Source: Paraburkholderia silviterrae
GTDB taxonomy: Bacteria; Pseudomonadota; Gammaproteobacteria; Burkholderiales; Burkholderiaceae
Assembly: GCF_004353915.1 (NCBI RefSeq)
Contig: NZ_SMRP01000020.1
Location: 62,001-126,000, forward strand
Direction: 5' to 3'
DNA length: 64,000 bases
How positions within the stretch are numbered: position 1 is the first letter of the stretch; each line of letters opens with the position of its first letter. The notes under the pieces were generated by a model. It searched no databases. It saw only the letters and a list, made by a program, of their open reading frames with translations, and was not told the origin of the DNA. A program made the position numbers and the translations under genes. Of this stretch, positions 7,568-16,462 are shown piece by piece.

Positions 7568-9379
7568 ATGCCCGATGCCGCCGCCCGCTCGTCACGCGTC
7601 GCCCCACTCTTCGCCCTGCTTCCTTTCCTGCGCCCCTATGCGGGGCGCTGGGCGCTCGCGTTGCTCGCGCTCGTGACCTCCGCGAGCGCGACACTCGCGC
7701 TGCCGGTCGCGTTCAAGTACCTGATCGACCGTGGCTTCGCCAGCGGCGAGCGCACGCACATCGACCGCTATTTCATCGCGCTATTCGTCGTTTCGCTGAT
7801 CCTCGCCGGCGCCACGGCGCTGCGCTTCTATTGGGTTTCGTGGCTCGGCGAGCGGGTGACGGCCGATTTGCGGCGCGCCGTCTACGACCACGTGATGCAG
7901 ATGAGCCCCCAGTTCTTCGAAACCACGCAGACAGGCGAGGTGCTCTCCCGAATCACCACCGACACGACGCTGATCCAGGCCGTGGTCGGCACGAGCCTGT
8001 CGCTCGGATTGCGCAATGCGCTGCTGATGGTGGGAGGCGTGGCGATGCTGGTCACCACGAGCCCGGTGCTGTCCGGCTACATCATCGCGACGCTCGTGGT
8101 GGTGGTCGCGCCCATCGTCATCTTCGGAAGACGCGTGCGGCGGCTCTCGCGTGCGAGCCAGGACAAGGTCGCGAACGCAAGCGCACTCGCCGGCGAAGTG
8201 CTCAACGCGATGCCCACCGTGCAGTCGTACACGCAAGAGGTCTTCGAGACGCGGCGCTTCGGCGGCGCCGTGGAAGCGGCCTTTGAGACAGCGCTCACGC
8301 GCATCCGCGCACGCGCCGCGTTGACGGCCGTGGTGATCGTGTTCGTGTTCGCCGCCATCGTGTTCGTGCTCTGGCTCGGCGCGCAGGCGGTGCTGGCCGG
8401 CCACATGACGGCGGGCCAACTGTCCCAGTTCATTCTCTATGCGGTATTTACGGCGGGCGCCGTGGGCGCCGTCGCCGAAGTGTGGGGCGATTTGCAGCGC
8501 GCCGCCGGCGCCACCGAGCGGATTCTGCAACTGCTGGCCGCGCGCTCACCCGTGGCCGAGGCTCAAACGAGCGTGCCGCTGCCGGCTCGCGGCGAGGGCA
8601 TCCGCTTTGAGAACGTCAGCTTCTCGTATCCGTCGCGGCCTGGCATCGCCACGCTCTCGGGGTTTTCGCTCGATGTGCGCCCCGGAGAGCATGTCGCGCT
8701 GGTCGGGCCATCCGGCGCAGGCAAGACCACATTGTTTCAGCTGCTGCTGCGCTTTTACGATCCGCAGTCCGGCAGCATTCTGATCAATGGTGTCCCGACG
8801 CGGGATGTCTCGTTCGCGGCGTTGCGTCAGGCCATCGGCGTCGTGCTGCAGGAGTCGGTGATCTTCTCGGGCAGCGTACTCGAGAACATCCGCTACGGCC
8901 TGCCCGACGCCACCCTTGCACAAGTGCAACGCGCCGCCGAAATGGCCGCCGCGGCCGGCTTTATCGAGGCATTGCCGCAAGGCTATGACACGTTTCTGGG
9001 CGAACGCGGCGTGCGGCTCTCGGGTGGCCAGCGTCAACGCATTGCGATCGCGCGCGCGATTCTCAAGGACCCGCCCATCCTGCTGCTCGACGAGGCCACC
9101 AGCGCGCTCGACGCGGCAAGCGAGCGGCTCGTGCAAACCGCGCTGGACAACGCCGCGCAGAACCGCACTACCCTGGTCATCGCGCATCGCCTTGCAACCG
9201 TGCAGCAAGCCGACCGCATTGTCGTTCTGGACCAGGGCCGCATTGTCGCGCAAGGTCGTCATACGGAGCTGCTGCAGAGCTCGCCGCTTTATGCCCAGCT
9301 CGCGGCACTGCAGTTTGGCGGGCTGCCCGCGGCGACGGTGGCAGACGACACCGTGCGCGCGAACGTCGGCTCTCAGTGA
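7568..9379 (+). CDS. ABC exporter half-transporter, MsbA-related
   Basis: A 603-residue fused permease/ATPase that should act as a homodimer in the inner membrane. The transmembrane domain spans about residues 15-330 with six helices. The nucleotide-binding domain shows Walker A GPSGAGKTT at 380-388, Q-loop Gln428, signature LSGGQ at 484-488 and Walker B ILLLDEATSALD from 504. The best match is the MsbA-related family of lipid or drug exporters found in proteobacteria; it is not the essential MsbA itself, as no lpxK follows. The neighbouring gene is an unrelated, convergent efflux pump, so a shared substrate is only a guess. Confidence 0.88.
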   Translation: MPDAAARSSRVAPLFALLPFLRPYAGRWALALLALVTSASATLALPVAFKYLIDRGFASGERTHIDRYFIALFVVSLILAGATALRFYWVSWLGERVTADLRRAVYDHVMQMSPQFFETTQTGEVLSRITTDTTLIQAVVGTSLSLGLRNALLMVGGVAMLVTTSPVLSGYIIATLVVVVAPIVIFGRRVRRLSRASQDKVANASALAGEVLNAMPTVQSYTQEVFETRRFGGAVEAAFETALTRIRARAALTAVVIVFVFAAIVFVLWLGAQAVLAGHMTAGQLSQFILYAVFTAGAVGAVAEVWGDLQRAAGATERILQLLAARSPVAEAQTSVPLPARGEGIRFENVSFSYPSRPGIATLSGFSLDVRPGEHVALVGPSGAGKTTLFQLLLRFYDPQSGSILINGVPTRDVSFAALRQAIGVVLQESVIFSGSVLENIRYGLPDATLAQVQRAAEMAAAAGFIEALPQGYDTFLGERGVRLSGGQRQRIAIARAILKDPPILLLDEATSALDAASERLVQTALDNAAQNRTTLVIAHRLATVQQADRIVVLDQGRIVAQGRHTELLQSSPLYAQLAALQFGGLPAATVADDTVRANVGSQ

Positions 9380-9397
9380 GGCCTTCAAGTGAGGCCT

Positions 9398-10987
9398 TCA
9401 GGATTGCGACCGCGCCTCGAGATATCCGACCCGCACGGGCGGCACGAACCACGCGAGACACAGGCCGGCCAGCGCAGCCACGGCAGCCACGGCGAGGCCG
9501 ATGTGGATCGAATCCACGAGCGCGCTGCGCGCCGAATTCATCATCGCGTCGCCGGCATGGCCGGCGCTCACGAGGCGAGAGATCAGCGCGGCCTGGTCGG
9601 CGCGATCCACGAGCAGTTCAGGACTCGCAAACGACTTGAACCACTGCGTCGCCTGGTACGAGTCCAGCGAGCGATTCACGCCCATCGTGTAAAGGTGCCC
9701 GAGCAGCGCGCCTGTCATCGCCGTGCCCAGCATGCCGCCGAACGTGCGCAGCGAATGCAGTAGCGCCGTGGCAGCGCCGAGATGGTCTCGCGAGACGATC
9801 TGCTGCGAGCAGACCGTGAGGCTCGTGCCCACGAGGCCCAGCCCCAGGCCGCTCGCGCCCATGCATGCCATCCACACGAGATACGGCTCGTTACCGCGCA
9901 GGACGACCACCGCGAGGCACGCGAAAGCGGACAACGCGAAGCCTGCGTAGAGGATCGCGTTGGCTCTTCGCACGCGCGTGACCACGCGGTTGTTGACGAC
10001 GCTTCCAACCGTCGTGCCGAGCAGGAGCGGCGTGATCAGCATGCCCGAGGCACGCGGCGACATCGCATAGCCGCCCTGGAACAGCAGCGGCACATAGAAA
10101 ACGAGCGAGAACAACGCGAATCCGCCGAGCACCGACATCGCAAAGAGCGCACGAAGCTTGCGGTCGAGCAGCATGTCCACGGGGATGATCGGATAGCCCA
10201 TGCGCTTTTCCCAGAAAAAGAGCGTCAGCGAACAGGCCAGCACGAGCACAGCCAGCACGATCGTCGATGTGCTCCATCCTTGCCTCGGCAAGAGCTCGAT
10301 CGCTAGCTGCAGCGCGCCGAACGTGACGGCGACGACGAAAGCGCCGAGCCAGTCCAGACGCAGCCGCGCGCCATTGCGGGCATGACGCAGATGCGGCAGG
10401 AAGCAGTGCACGAAGACGAGCGCCACCACGCCCACCGGCACATTGACGAAGAACACGAGCCTCCAGCCCCCATGCTGGGTCAGCATGCCCCCGAGGGTTG
10501 GCCCGACCATGTTCGCAAGGCCAAACGCCGAGGTGACGAACACCAGCCAACGCAGGCGCAGCCTCGGATCGGGGAACAGGTCAGCGACGGTCGCGAACAC
10601 CGTCCCCATCATGATGCCGCCACCGATGCCCTGCAGGCCGCGCGCTAGCACGAGAAACAACATGTTGGTCGCCATCCCGCAGAGCACCGATGCGAAGGTG
10701 AAGACAAGGATGGCTGCCAGCATGAAGGGCTTGCGACCGAACAGGTCACCCAGTCGCCCGAAGATCGGAATCGTGATGACCGACGCAAGCATGTAGGCCG
10801 TCGCGACCCATGCATAAAGCTCGAAGCCCTTGAGCTCCGCAACGATGCGCGGCATCGCGGTGCCAACGATGGTCTGGTCGAGCGCGATCAGCATCGAAAC
10901 CGACGCGACTCCGAGCATCGCCAATACCGACTCGCGAAACGGCAGCAGTTGCCGACCTTGATCGTGAAGCCCAATGCCCGTGGCCAT
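9398..10987 (-). CDS. Major facilitator efflux pump, DHA2 (EmrB/QacA) family
   Basis: A 529-residue drug:H+ antiporter with the 14-helix DHA2 pattern. Visible motifs are LIALDQTIVGTAMPRI in helix 1 (DHA2 motif D1), GRLGDLFGRK between helices 2 and 3 (motif A), and RGLQGIGGGIMMG (motif B). The start is the ATG at 10987, with AAGGAG seven bases upstream; a longer frame to 11170 is not supported. It ends 18 bases from the ABC exporter, tail to tail. No membrane-fusion partner is adjacent. Confidence 0.88.
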   Translation of the reverse strand: MATGIGLHDQGRQLLPFRESVLAMLGVASVSMLIALDQTIVGTAMPRIVAELKGFELYAWVATAYMLASVITIPIFGRLGDLFGRKPFMLAAILVFTFASVLCGMATNMLFLVLARGLQGIGGGIMMGTVFATVADLFPDPRLRLRWLVFVTSAFGLANMVGPTLGGMLTQHGGWRLVFFVNVPVGVVALVFVHCFLPHLRHARNGARLRLDWLGAFVVAVTFGALQLAIELLPRQGWSTSTIVLAVLVLACSLTLFFWEKRMGYPIIPVDMLLDRKLRALFAMSVLGGFALFSLVFYVPLLFQGGYAMSPRASGMLITPLLLGTTVGSVVNNRVVTRVRRANAILYAGFALSAFACLAVVVLRGNEPYLVWMACMGASGLGLGLVGTSLTVCSQQIVSRDHLGAATALLHSLRTFGGMLGTAMTGALLGHLYTMGVNRSLDSYQATQWFKSFASPELLVDRADQAALISRLVSAGHAGDAMMNSARSALVDSIHIGLAVAAVAALAGLCLAWFVPPVRVGYLEARSQS

Positions 10988-11166
10988 GGAGCGCTCCTTG
11001 CTGCTGATTTGCCAGGCGCGCCAGCGGGGTGCTGCGCTCGCACGCATGACTTGCCATTGTGGCCGCCAATATTGCTCTTCCCCAAGAGCGGTGGTGCGCT
11101 TCCCCGCAGACGAGCGCGACCGCTTGTGGCACCAGGCTGACGCCATGGCTCCGGGCTCGCCACACG

Positions 11167-11925
11167 TCACATCATTCCGCTGCCGCTGCCGCTGCCGGTA
11201 CCGTTAGTGCCGGAAGACGGTGCGGACGTCACCGTGAGAGGATGAGCGAGACCCGCCGAGGACAGCAGCGAGACGGCAGCCGGATCGGGCATGCCATTGG
11301 CGTCGATAGCCCCTGCTGCCGCTAGCGCGCCCAGATCGCTGTCGACACCCGGTTGGCCAGCCGTAAAGGATGTCGTTAGAAACGCCGGTGCCGTCAGCGT
11401 GACCGAATAGTGCTGCTGTAGATTCGTGACGACTGCCGATTGCGCGGCCTGCACTTCGGCCTCGCTTGCCAGCACTTGCTGGAACTGCGGATTGGTCGGA
11501 AAACCCGCTATCAGAGCGCTCTCGCTCGTGCCGAGCTGCGAAGCGATGTAGACAAGCATCAGTTCGGTCTCTGGCGTCGTATTGAAGGTGCCACCGGCAA
11601 ACGCCAGCGAATGCAGGCTTATGCCGCCAGAGGTCACAGTGAGGATGCAGGGAGGCGTGGCATTGAACGTGATCGTGTAGTGTCCGCCGCCGTCGGACAG
11701 GGTGGAGCCCGAACCCTGCACACAACTGAAGGCGACGGTCGCGCTGGCGAGCGCACGACCGGTCGCTGCCGTGCCGGATATGGCGACGCTTGGCGTCACG
11801 TTCGCGCCACCGCAACTGTCGAAGCCGATGCAGGTGTTGCCGCCACACGCGGCGAGCGTTGCGAAGGAGGCCACGCCAATTGCAGCCCGTGCCGGACGAA
11901 CGAAACACGCGTAGTGAGTGTTCAT
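11167..11925 (-). CDS. Hypothetical lipoprotein with a carboxypeptidase-regulatory-like module
   Basis: A 252-residue protein with a lipoprotein signal (residues 1-27, lipobox Leu-Ala-Ala-Cys). A Cys-containing segment follows and then a beta-sandwich-like region (SGTAATGRALASATVAF, GGGHYTITF) like the carboxypeptidase regulatory or Ig-type surface modules. The central part is helical, and the C-terminus is a flexible Ser/Gly/Asn tail ending GSGSGSGMM. It probably sits in the outer membrane. It resembles, in architecture only, the larger lipoprotein at 31710-33746. Function unknown. Confidence 0.7.
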   Translation of the reverse strand: MNTHYACFVRPARAAIGVASFATLAACGGNTCIGFDSCGGANVTPSVAISGTAATGRALASATVAFSCVQGSGSTLSDGGGHYTITFNATPPCILTVTSGGISLHSLAFAGGTFNTTPETELMLVYIASQLGTSESALIAGFPTNPQFQQVLASEAEVQAAQSAVVTNLQQHYSVTLTAPAFLTTSFTAGQPGVDSDLGALAAAGAIDANGMPDPAAVSLLSSAGLAHPLTVTSAPSSGTNGTGSGSGSGMM

Positions 11926-12498
11926 GGTTGCCCGCCGTTGATCGATCTGGATAGTGCAATCGGTTCGATGGAACCGATCGACGCTACATACAATATAGCG
12001 CCCCATGCGTTGAGACCGTTCTACACTTCAATCACATTCGCCGGTGATATCCACTGACTAAAGGGCCTGTCGGCTCGTCCACTGGCGATGGTCGACCCAT
12101 TGCCGCCGGTTGCCCCAGTGCAACCGCGCCGACGGCTTTCAGGGTGTAGCGGCCTGCGGACATCGCTCTCGCTCGGTGCGTTTCCAGTTTTTTGCGGCTT
12201 TCCCGTGCACGTCATGCGGACAGGTCAACACGTTTCAAAACATTCAATCCTCCATTGCGCCGCCAGTTGAGCGACACGACGGATAAGAATGCGCGCTTCG
12301 CGTTCTATGTCACACTCTCGTCTGACTATTTTGACAACGCACGGTTCGAGTGCACCGGAGTGTCGCCGGCCAATCACGGTTGCATAGGTCCAAGGTCCTA
12401 TGACAAGCCTCCCGTGTGGTGCTAGGCTGCGAGAAAATACGCTCCACGTTCCGGACCGGCGCAGAACCGTGACACCTGATTGCACCAAGGGGACTCCT
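11926..12498. other. Intergenic region between divergent secreted-protein genes
   Basis: 573 bases holding the divergent promoters of the lipoprotein (minus) and the periplasmic protein starting at 12499 (plus). Short frames inside it lack ribosome sites and domain content. Nothing further recognised. Confidence 0.45.
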
Positions 12499-13125
12499 AT
12501 GCTCTTTCTGTCGAATCCATCTATTTCGGTTGCGCGCCGCTGCGCGCTGGTCGTCGCGGTCATCGGCTTGTCCGCAGGCTGGGTGCCCACGTCCCGCGCG
12601 GACGACTCGAACACCCCGGCGACAGGACAGGCCGTGCCAAGCGGTGCGTCGGTCGACACGGAAAGCGGCACCATCAGCCTGATCGACCAGAAGAACGCAC
12701 TCATCGTCGTGACAGTGCCGGGCCACGATGATCTGAGCTTCAGCGCAAAGGATCACCGCGACGTACTTAATGCAGTCAAGGTTGGCGACAAGCTCACAGC
12801 AAGCTATATGGAGCCGTACGTCACCGGATTGACGCCCGTTGGAGGCGCGGCGCTCACACGGCTGAACCACACTGCAAAGGTGACCCAGCATTCGCCCGGC
12901 GCCGACCAGGAAAGCTTCCAGGTGCTCCGGGTCTTCAGTGGCGTAGCGGAAGTCACCGGCGTCGACCGCAAGCTCAACCTCCTGACTGTAGAGGACAAGT
13001 CGGGCACAGCCCGTTCTGTGCGGGTAAGCCGCCCTGACCTCGTCGAGGTGATGCTGACGCTCAAACACCATAGCCGCGTGCGGATCACCTACGAATCGGA
13101 GATGACGGTAAACACCTCTCGTTAG
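12499..13125 (+). CDS. Periplasmic protein with two small beta-barrel (OB-like) repeats
   Basis: A 208-residue protein with a Sec signal peptide (residues 1-36, cleavage near Ser-Arg-Ala). The mature part has two similar beta-rich units of about 65 residues: SGTISLIDQKNALIVVTVPG through VGDKLTASYMEPY, and GVAEVTGVDRKLNLLTVED through SRVRITYESE. The 'substitute-into-value, V-G-D, Y' pattern recalls small CusF/DUF5666-like periplasmic barrels. The ATG at 12499 follows AAGGGGAC. No catalytic residues are evident. Function unknown. Confidence 0.65.
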   Translation: MLFLSNPSISVARRCALVVAVIGLSAGWVPTSRADDSNTPATGQAVPSGASVDTESGTISLIDQKNALIVVTVPGHDDLSFSAKDHRDVLNAVKVGDKLTASYMEPYVTGLTPVGGAALTRLNHTAKVTQHSPGADQESFQVLRVFSGVAEVTGVDRKLNLLTVEDKSGTARSVRVSRPDLVEVMLTLKHHSRVRITYESEMTVNTSR

Positions 13126-13314
13126 CGGCCAAGTTTGCGCTTGAATTGAATGGTTGTTTGTTGGCCCGAGCGGTCATGGGGGCGGGCTGGAATCCGGGTC
13201 AGCAATGTGGCAGATCGCTGACATTCGCGGCCATTCGCAAACTGGTGTCGACGAATGGCAGCTCTCATCGCTACCGAGGCGAAGAAAGGTGATATCGGCT
13301 TTGCGACGTCACTG

Positions 13315-13926
13315 TCACTTGAATGGCAGCGTACTGGAAAATTCATCCATTTCCATCGCGCGCGCAGCCAGCCGGGCGAGCTTGGGGAACGCACTCGCGT
13401 AAACGACGTCAGGCATCAGTGCCAACGAGGCGGACTGATACGTGATAACCACCATCACGTCGGCTTGGGAAAGCGCATCGCCCACCAGCCAGCCGTTACC
13501 CGCTCTCGACTCGAGCATCTGGAATCCCGCCAAAGCCTGCTGTCGCTGCGATTCGACGATCGAGGCAATCCGATGCTCGGGCGGCCGGAGCGACTCGTCA
13601 TAGATGCCACTCAGCTTTCCGTAGATCGCGGAGGCTATACCGATGAACTGCAACGCATCACGCCGCTTTGCGCCGCCGGGCGCCAGCAATGCACGTTCGG
13701 GGCCGACCTCTTCGTGCAGGTATTCGATGATGTTGCTGCTGTCGTAGAGAATCGTGCCGTCGTCGAGCACGAGGGCCGGTACTTTTACCATCGGGCTGTA
13801 GGGGCGGATGAGTTCTTTCTGCTCGTAGGCGTGATAAGGCAGATGCTCAAACGGGATGCCGAGCAGTTTCAACGTAATGCCGACCCGGCGGGTATAGCCG
13901 GAAAACCATGGACCGATAAGCTTCAT
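13315..13926 (-). CDS. Glutathione S-transferase family protein
   Basis: A 203-residue cytosolic GST. The thioredoxin-fold N-terminal domain covers about residues 1-78, with the PWFSGYTRRV start, the cis-Pro motif VPALVLDDG and the glutathione-contact SSNIIEYL. The all-helical C-terminal domain follows, with the N-capping box GDALSQADVMV near residues 150-160. GAGGAA lies upstream of the ATG at 13926. The gene follows an SDR gene by 45 bases on the same strand, and the pair faces a LysR regulator. It may be a detoxification or ring/ether-cleavage operon. Confidence 0.85.
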   Translation of the reverse strand: MKLIGPWFSGYTRRVGITLKLLGIPFEHLPYHAYEQKELIRPYSPMVKVPALVLDDGTILYDSSNIIEYLHEEVGPERALLAPGGAKRRDALQFIGIASAIYGKLSGIYDESLRPPEHRIASIVESQRQQALAGFQMLESRAGNGWLVGDALSQADVMVVITYQSASLALMPDVVYASAFPKLARLAARAMEMDEFSSTLPFK

Positions 13927-13971
13927 TGTTGATTCCTCGAAATTGACCGTGTTGAGATTCGCGACCGTTGT

Positions 13972-14739
13972 TCAGAACGCTTCCTTGAAAGGACGGAGAT
14001 CGAGTTCGTGCGTCCACGCCGAACGGTGCTGACGATGAAGCGCCCAGAACGCATCGGCGATGGCGTCGATATCGAGCAGTCCGTCCGGGCCCTTGTGCTT
14101 GACGTGTTCTGCGAAGCGCGTATGCACCCGTTCTCCGTCGATGCCCCCGTCGATCACGACATGCGCAACGTGCAGGCCGAGCGGACCGAATTCGCGCGCC
14201 ATGCTTTGAGCGAGCATCCGCAACCCGGCCTTGCTCGACGCGAAGTGGGCGAAGTTCGGCATGCCTCGAAGCGCACCCGTCGCCCCGCTGAAAAGAATCG
14301 AACCCCGGCCGAGGGGCGCAAAGCGCCGCGCGGCCTCGCGACCCACGAGGAAGCCGCCAAAGCAGTTCAGTCGCCAGAACGATTCGAAGACGTCCGCTTC
14401 CATCGTGCGCAGGTCGAGAGGCTGGTTGTTTCCCGCGTTGTATGCGACGAGGTCGGCGCTGCGGCCATTTTCGTCTGCCAGCATTGCGACGTCGAACAAC
14501 CGGATCACATCCGCTTCGCGCGTGACGTCCATGACGACGGTGGTCGCCGAGCCGCCAGCCTTGACAATGCTTTGGCGCACGCGTTCGATCTTCGCTTCGG
14601 TGCGCCCTGCGACGATGACGTGACGACCCTCTGCTGCGAATCGGCGAGACAGACCGGCGCCTAGCCCCTGCTCCGGCCCCACTCCGATGACTACCGCCTT
14701 CGGGCGGTCCGCGACCGGCGTTTCTGCAGCAAAAGACAT
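13972..14739 (-). CDS. Short-chain dehydrogenase-like protein lacking the catalytic Tyr
   Basis: A 255-residue classical-SDR-fold protein. The cofactor loop is atypical: GVGPEQGLGAGL at about residues 19-30 instead of TGxxxGxG. NAG (101-103) and Ser151 are present. The catalytic Tyr of YxxxK is replaced by Phe166, while Lys170 is retained (FASSK). Such Phe-for-Tyr members form a recognised SDR subgroup whose activity is unclear. The start at 14739 has AGGA upstream; longer frames are unsupported. First gene of a two-gene operon with the GST, divergent from the LysR gene. Confidence 0.85.
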   Translation of the reverse strand: MSFAAETPVADRPKAVVIGVGPEQGLGAGLSRRFAAEGRHVIVAGRTEAKIERVRQSIVKAGGSATTVVMDVTREADVIRLFDVAMLADENGRSADLVAYNAGNNQPLDLRTMEADVFESFWRLNCFGGFLVGREAARRFAPLGRGSILFSGATGALRGMPNFAHFASSKAGLRMLAQSMAREFGPLGLHVAHVVIDGGIDGERVHTRFAEHVKHKGPDGLLDIDAIADAFWALHRQHRSAWTHELDLRPFKEAF

Positions 14740-14896
14740 GGTTATTTCCTCTCCAAAATGAACATCGGCGCTGCCGTGCAAGCGGCAAGCGAGACCTTCC
14801 TGGTCCGACAGAAGCACCGTTTATGTTCGTCAACGATTGCGATGGGTGAACGATACCGGGCGCGCAGAATGGGATAAACAGCTGCTACGATTCCAC

Positions 14897-14918
14897 ATTG
14901 TTTCTGGAGTGAAACAAT
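14897..14918. promoter_or_regulatory. 22-bp inverted repeat, likely LysR-type operator
   Basis: ATTGTTTC (14897-14904) and its exact complement GAAACAAT (14911-14918) flank six bases. It lies in the divergent promoter region, 38 bases before the LysR start, which is where a LysR protein usually binds to control itself and the SDR/GST operon. Confidence 0.6.
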
Positions 14919-14955
14919 ACAGGCAGGCATGAGTCAGCAAGCAAGGAGTCGGACC

Positions 14956-15888
14956 GTGGACAAGTTTCAGGCGATGCAGGCATTCATTCGGGTAGTCGAA
15001 AGCGGGACCTTCACCAAGGCTGCGCAGATGCTCGATTTGCCCAAGACGGCGGTCAGCCGCCTGATCATGTCGCTCGAAGCGGAGTTGGGCACGAAGCTGC
15101 TCAACCGCACGACGCGCAGGGTGTCGACGACGGCGGACGGCGGTGCGTACTACGAGCGCGCGTTGCAAGTCATGAGCGATCTCGCGGAACTCGAAGGTTC
15201 GATGTCCCATGCGAAAAGCAATCCTCGCGGACGCCTGCGTGTCGATCTGCCCGTGCCGTTGGGTCTGTCCGTGATCCTTCCCGCGCTACCGGCATTCGTC
15301 GAGCGTTATCCGGACATCGAGTTCCATTTTGGACTCAGTGACCGCCCGGTCGACCTCATCGCGGAGAACGTCGATTGCGTCGTACGTGCGGGGGAAATCT
15401 TCGATCAATCGCTGGTAGCGCGACAGATCGGGTCGGTCAGGCAGATTCTGTGTGCGACGCCGGCATACTGGGACAGGCACGGGCGGCCTTCGCATCCGTC
15501 GGACCTTGAGCATGATCATGTCGTCATCCGAACCATCGCTTCGCGAACCAACCGACCCTTTCCGATTGTCGTGGTAAAAGATGGTGAGCGCGTCGAAGTG
15601 CAGAATCGGCGCGGACTCACCTCGAACGACATCATGGCGTGTCTGACGATGAGCCTGGCCGGTCTCGGTGTCGTACACGCGTTGACCTTTTCGGCCACCA
15701 CCCACTTTCGAAGCGGTGCACTCGAAGCCGTCCTGCATGACTGGGTATCGGATCCCGTTCCAGTGTTCGTCGCGTATCAGCCGAACCGGCACCTGAGCAC
15801 GAAAGTTCGTGTGTTCATCGACTGGCTCGCTGCACTGTTTGCGGGAAATGAATCGACAGCAACGAGCGAGCGCGGCGCGAAGACATAA
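14956..15888 (+). CDS. LysR-family transcriptional regulator
   Basis: A 310-residue LTTR. The helix-turn-helix lies in residues 1-60 (SGTFTKAAQMLDLPKTAVSR), and the effector-binding domain from about 90 to 295. I chose the GTG at 14956 because AAGGAG lies seven bases upstream and the sequence from it (Asp-Lys-Phe-Gln) matches the usual LTTR start; the ATG at 14929 would add nine residues. It belongs to the group that acts on divergent oxidoreductase genes, here the SDR/GST pair, through the palindrome at 14897-14918. The inducer is unknown. Confidence 0.9.
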   Translation: MDKFQAMQAFIRVVESGTFTKAAQMLDLPKTAVSRLIMSLEAELGTKLLNRTTRRVSTTADGGAYYERALQVMSDLAELEGSMSHAKSNPRGRLRVDLPVPLGLSVILPALPAFVERYPDIEFHFGLSDRPVDLIAENVDCVVRAGEIFDQSLVARQIGSVRQILCATPAYWDRHGRPSHPSDLEHDHVVIRTIASRTNRPFPIVVVKDGERVEVQNRRGLTSNDIMACLTMSLAGLGVVHALTFSATTHFRSGALEAVLHDWVSDPVPVFVAYQPNRHLSTKVRVFIDWLAALFAGNESTATSERGAKT

Positions 15889-16462
15889 GAGAGGCTAACG
15901 TCAGCATTTGCCACCGGGCACAGTTGATCGGTCTCAACGGCACCACCGTGACGGGCCCGCCAATCCTGGAACCGACGGCGTGCTAATTCAGCGACGTTTC
16001 TGCATTGGAGAGCAGTTGTCCCTGAACCGCCTTTCGAGTCAGTGCGATGTCAACGGCCGCTTCCAAGTGAGGACCGGACTCGCGAATGTCGGTGTGACGG
16101 TCCGGGCGGATGACCCTTCATGGCCGACTCCTGTCTCACGCGGTCGGTAGCAGCCGACCCACACCGGACCTTGGACTCAGCGTGACCCAAGCGGCGGCTT
16201 CTTGGTGTCAAGCGGTCGCTCACGATGGCGTGGCGAAGGGGAAGCGCCCGAGCAAAGCGGCAACGTCCCACCACTGGATTGCCCTGCCACGCGCGCGTCG
16301 CGGATCAGCTGCGCGTCTGTTGCGCCTGCCCGCCCCCTCCAACGTTGATTGGACCCCTCGAACAATTGCTTGTCGGTTTTCTTCCCGCGGGGGTGTTTTC
16401 AACGATAAAGTTCTAGCAATGAGGCGGTTTATCGGGTCGGCAGGAATCTCTCGGGGGCGGTC
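15889..16462. other. Intergenic region, no gene recognised
   Basis: 574 bases between a LysR gene and a flavoprotein gene. Short frames on both strands have no ribosome site or family resemblance. The composition is GC-rich, and the segment may be decayed coding sequence, but I could not identify a parent gene. Confidence 0.45.
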
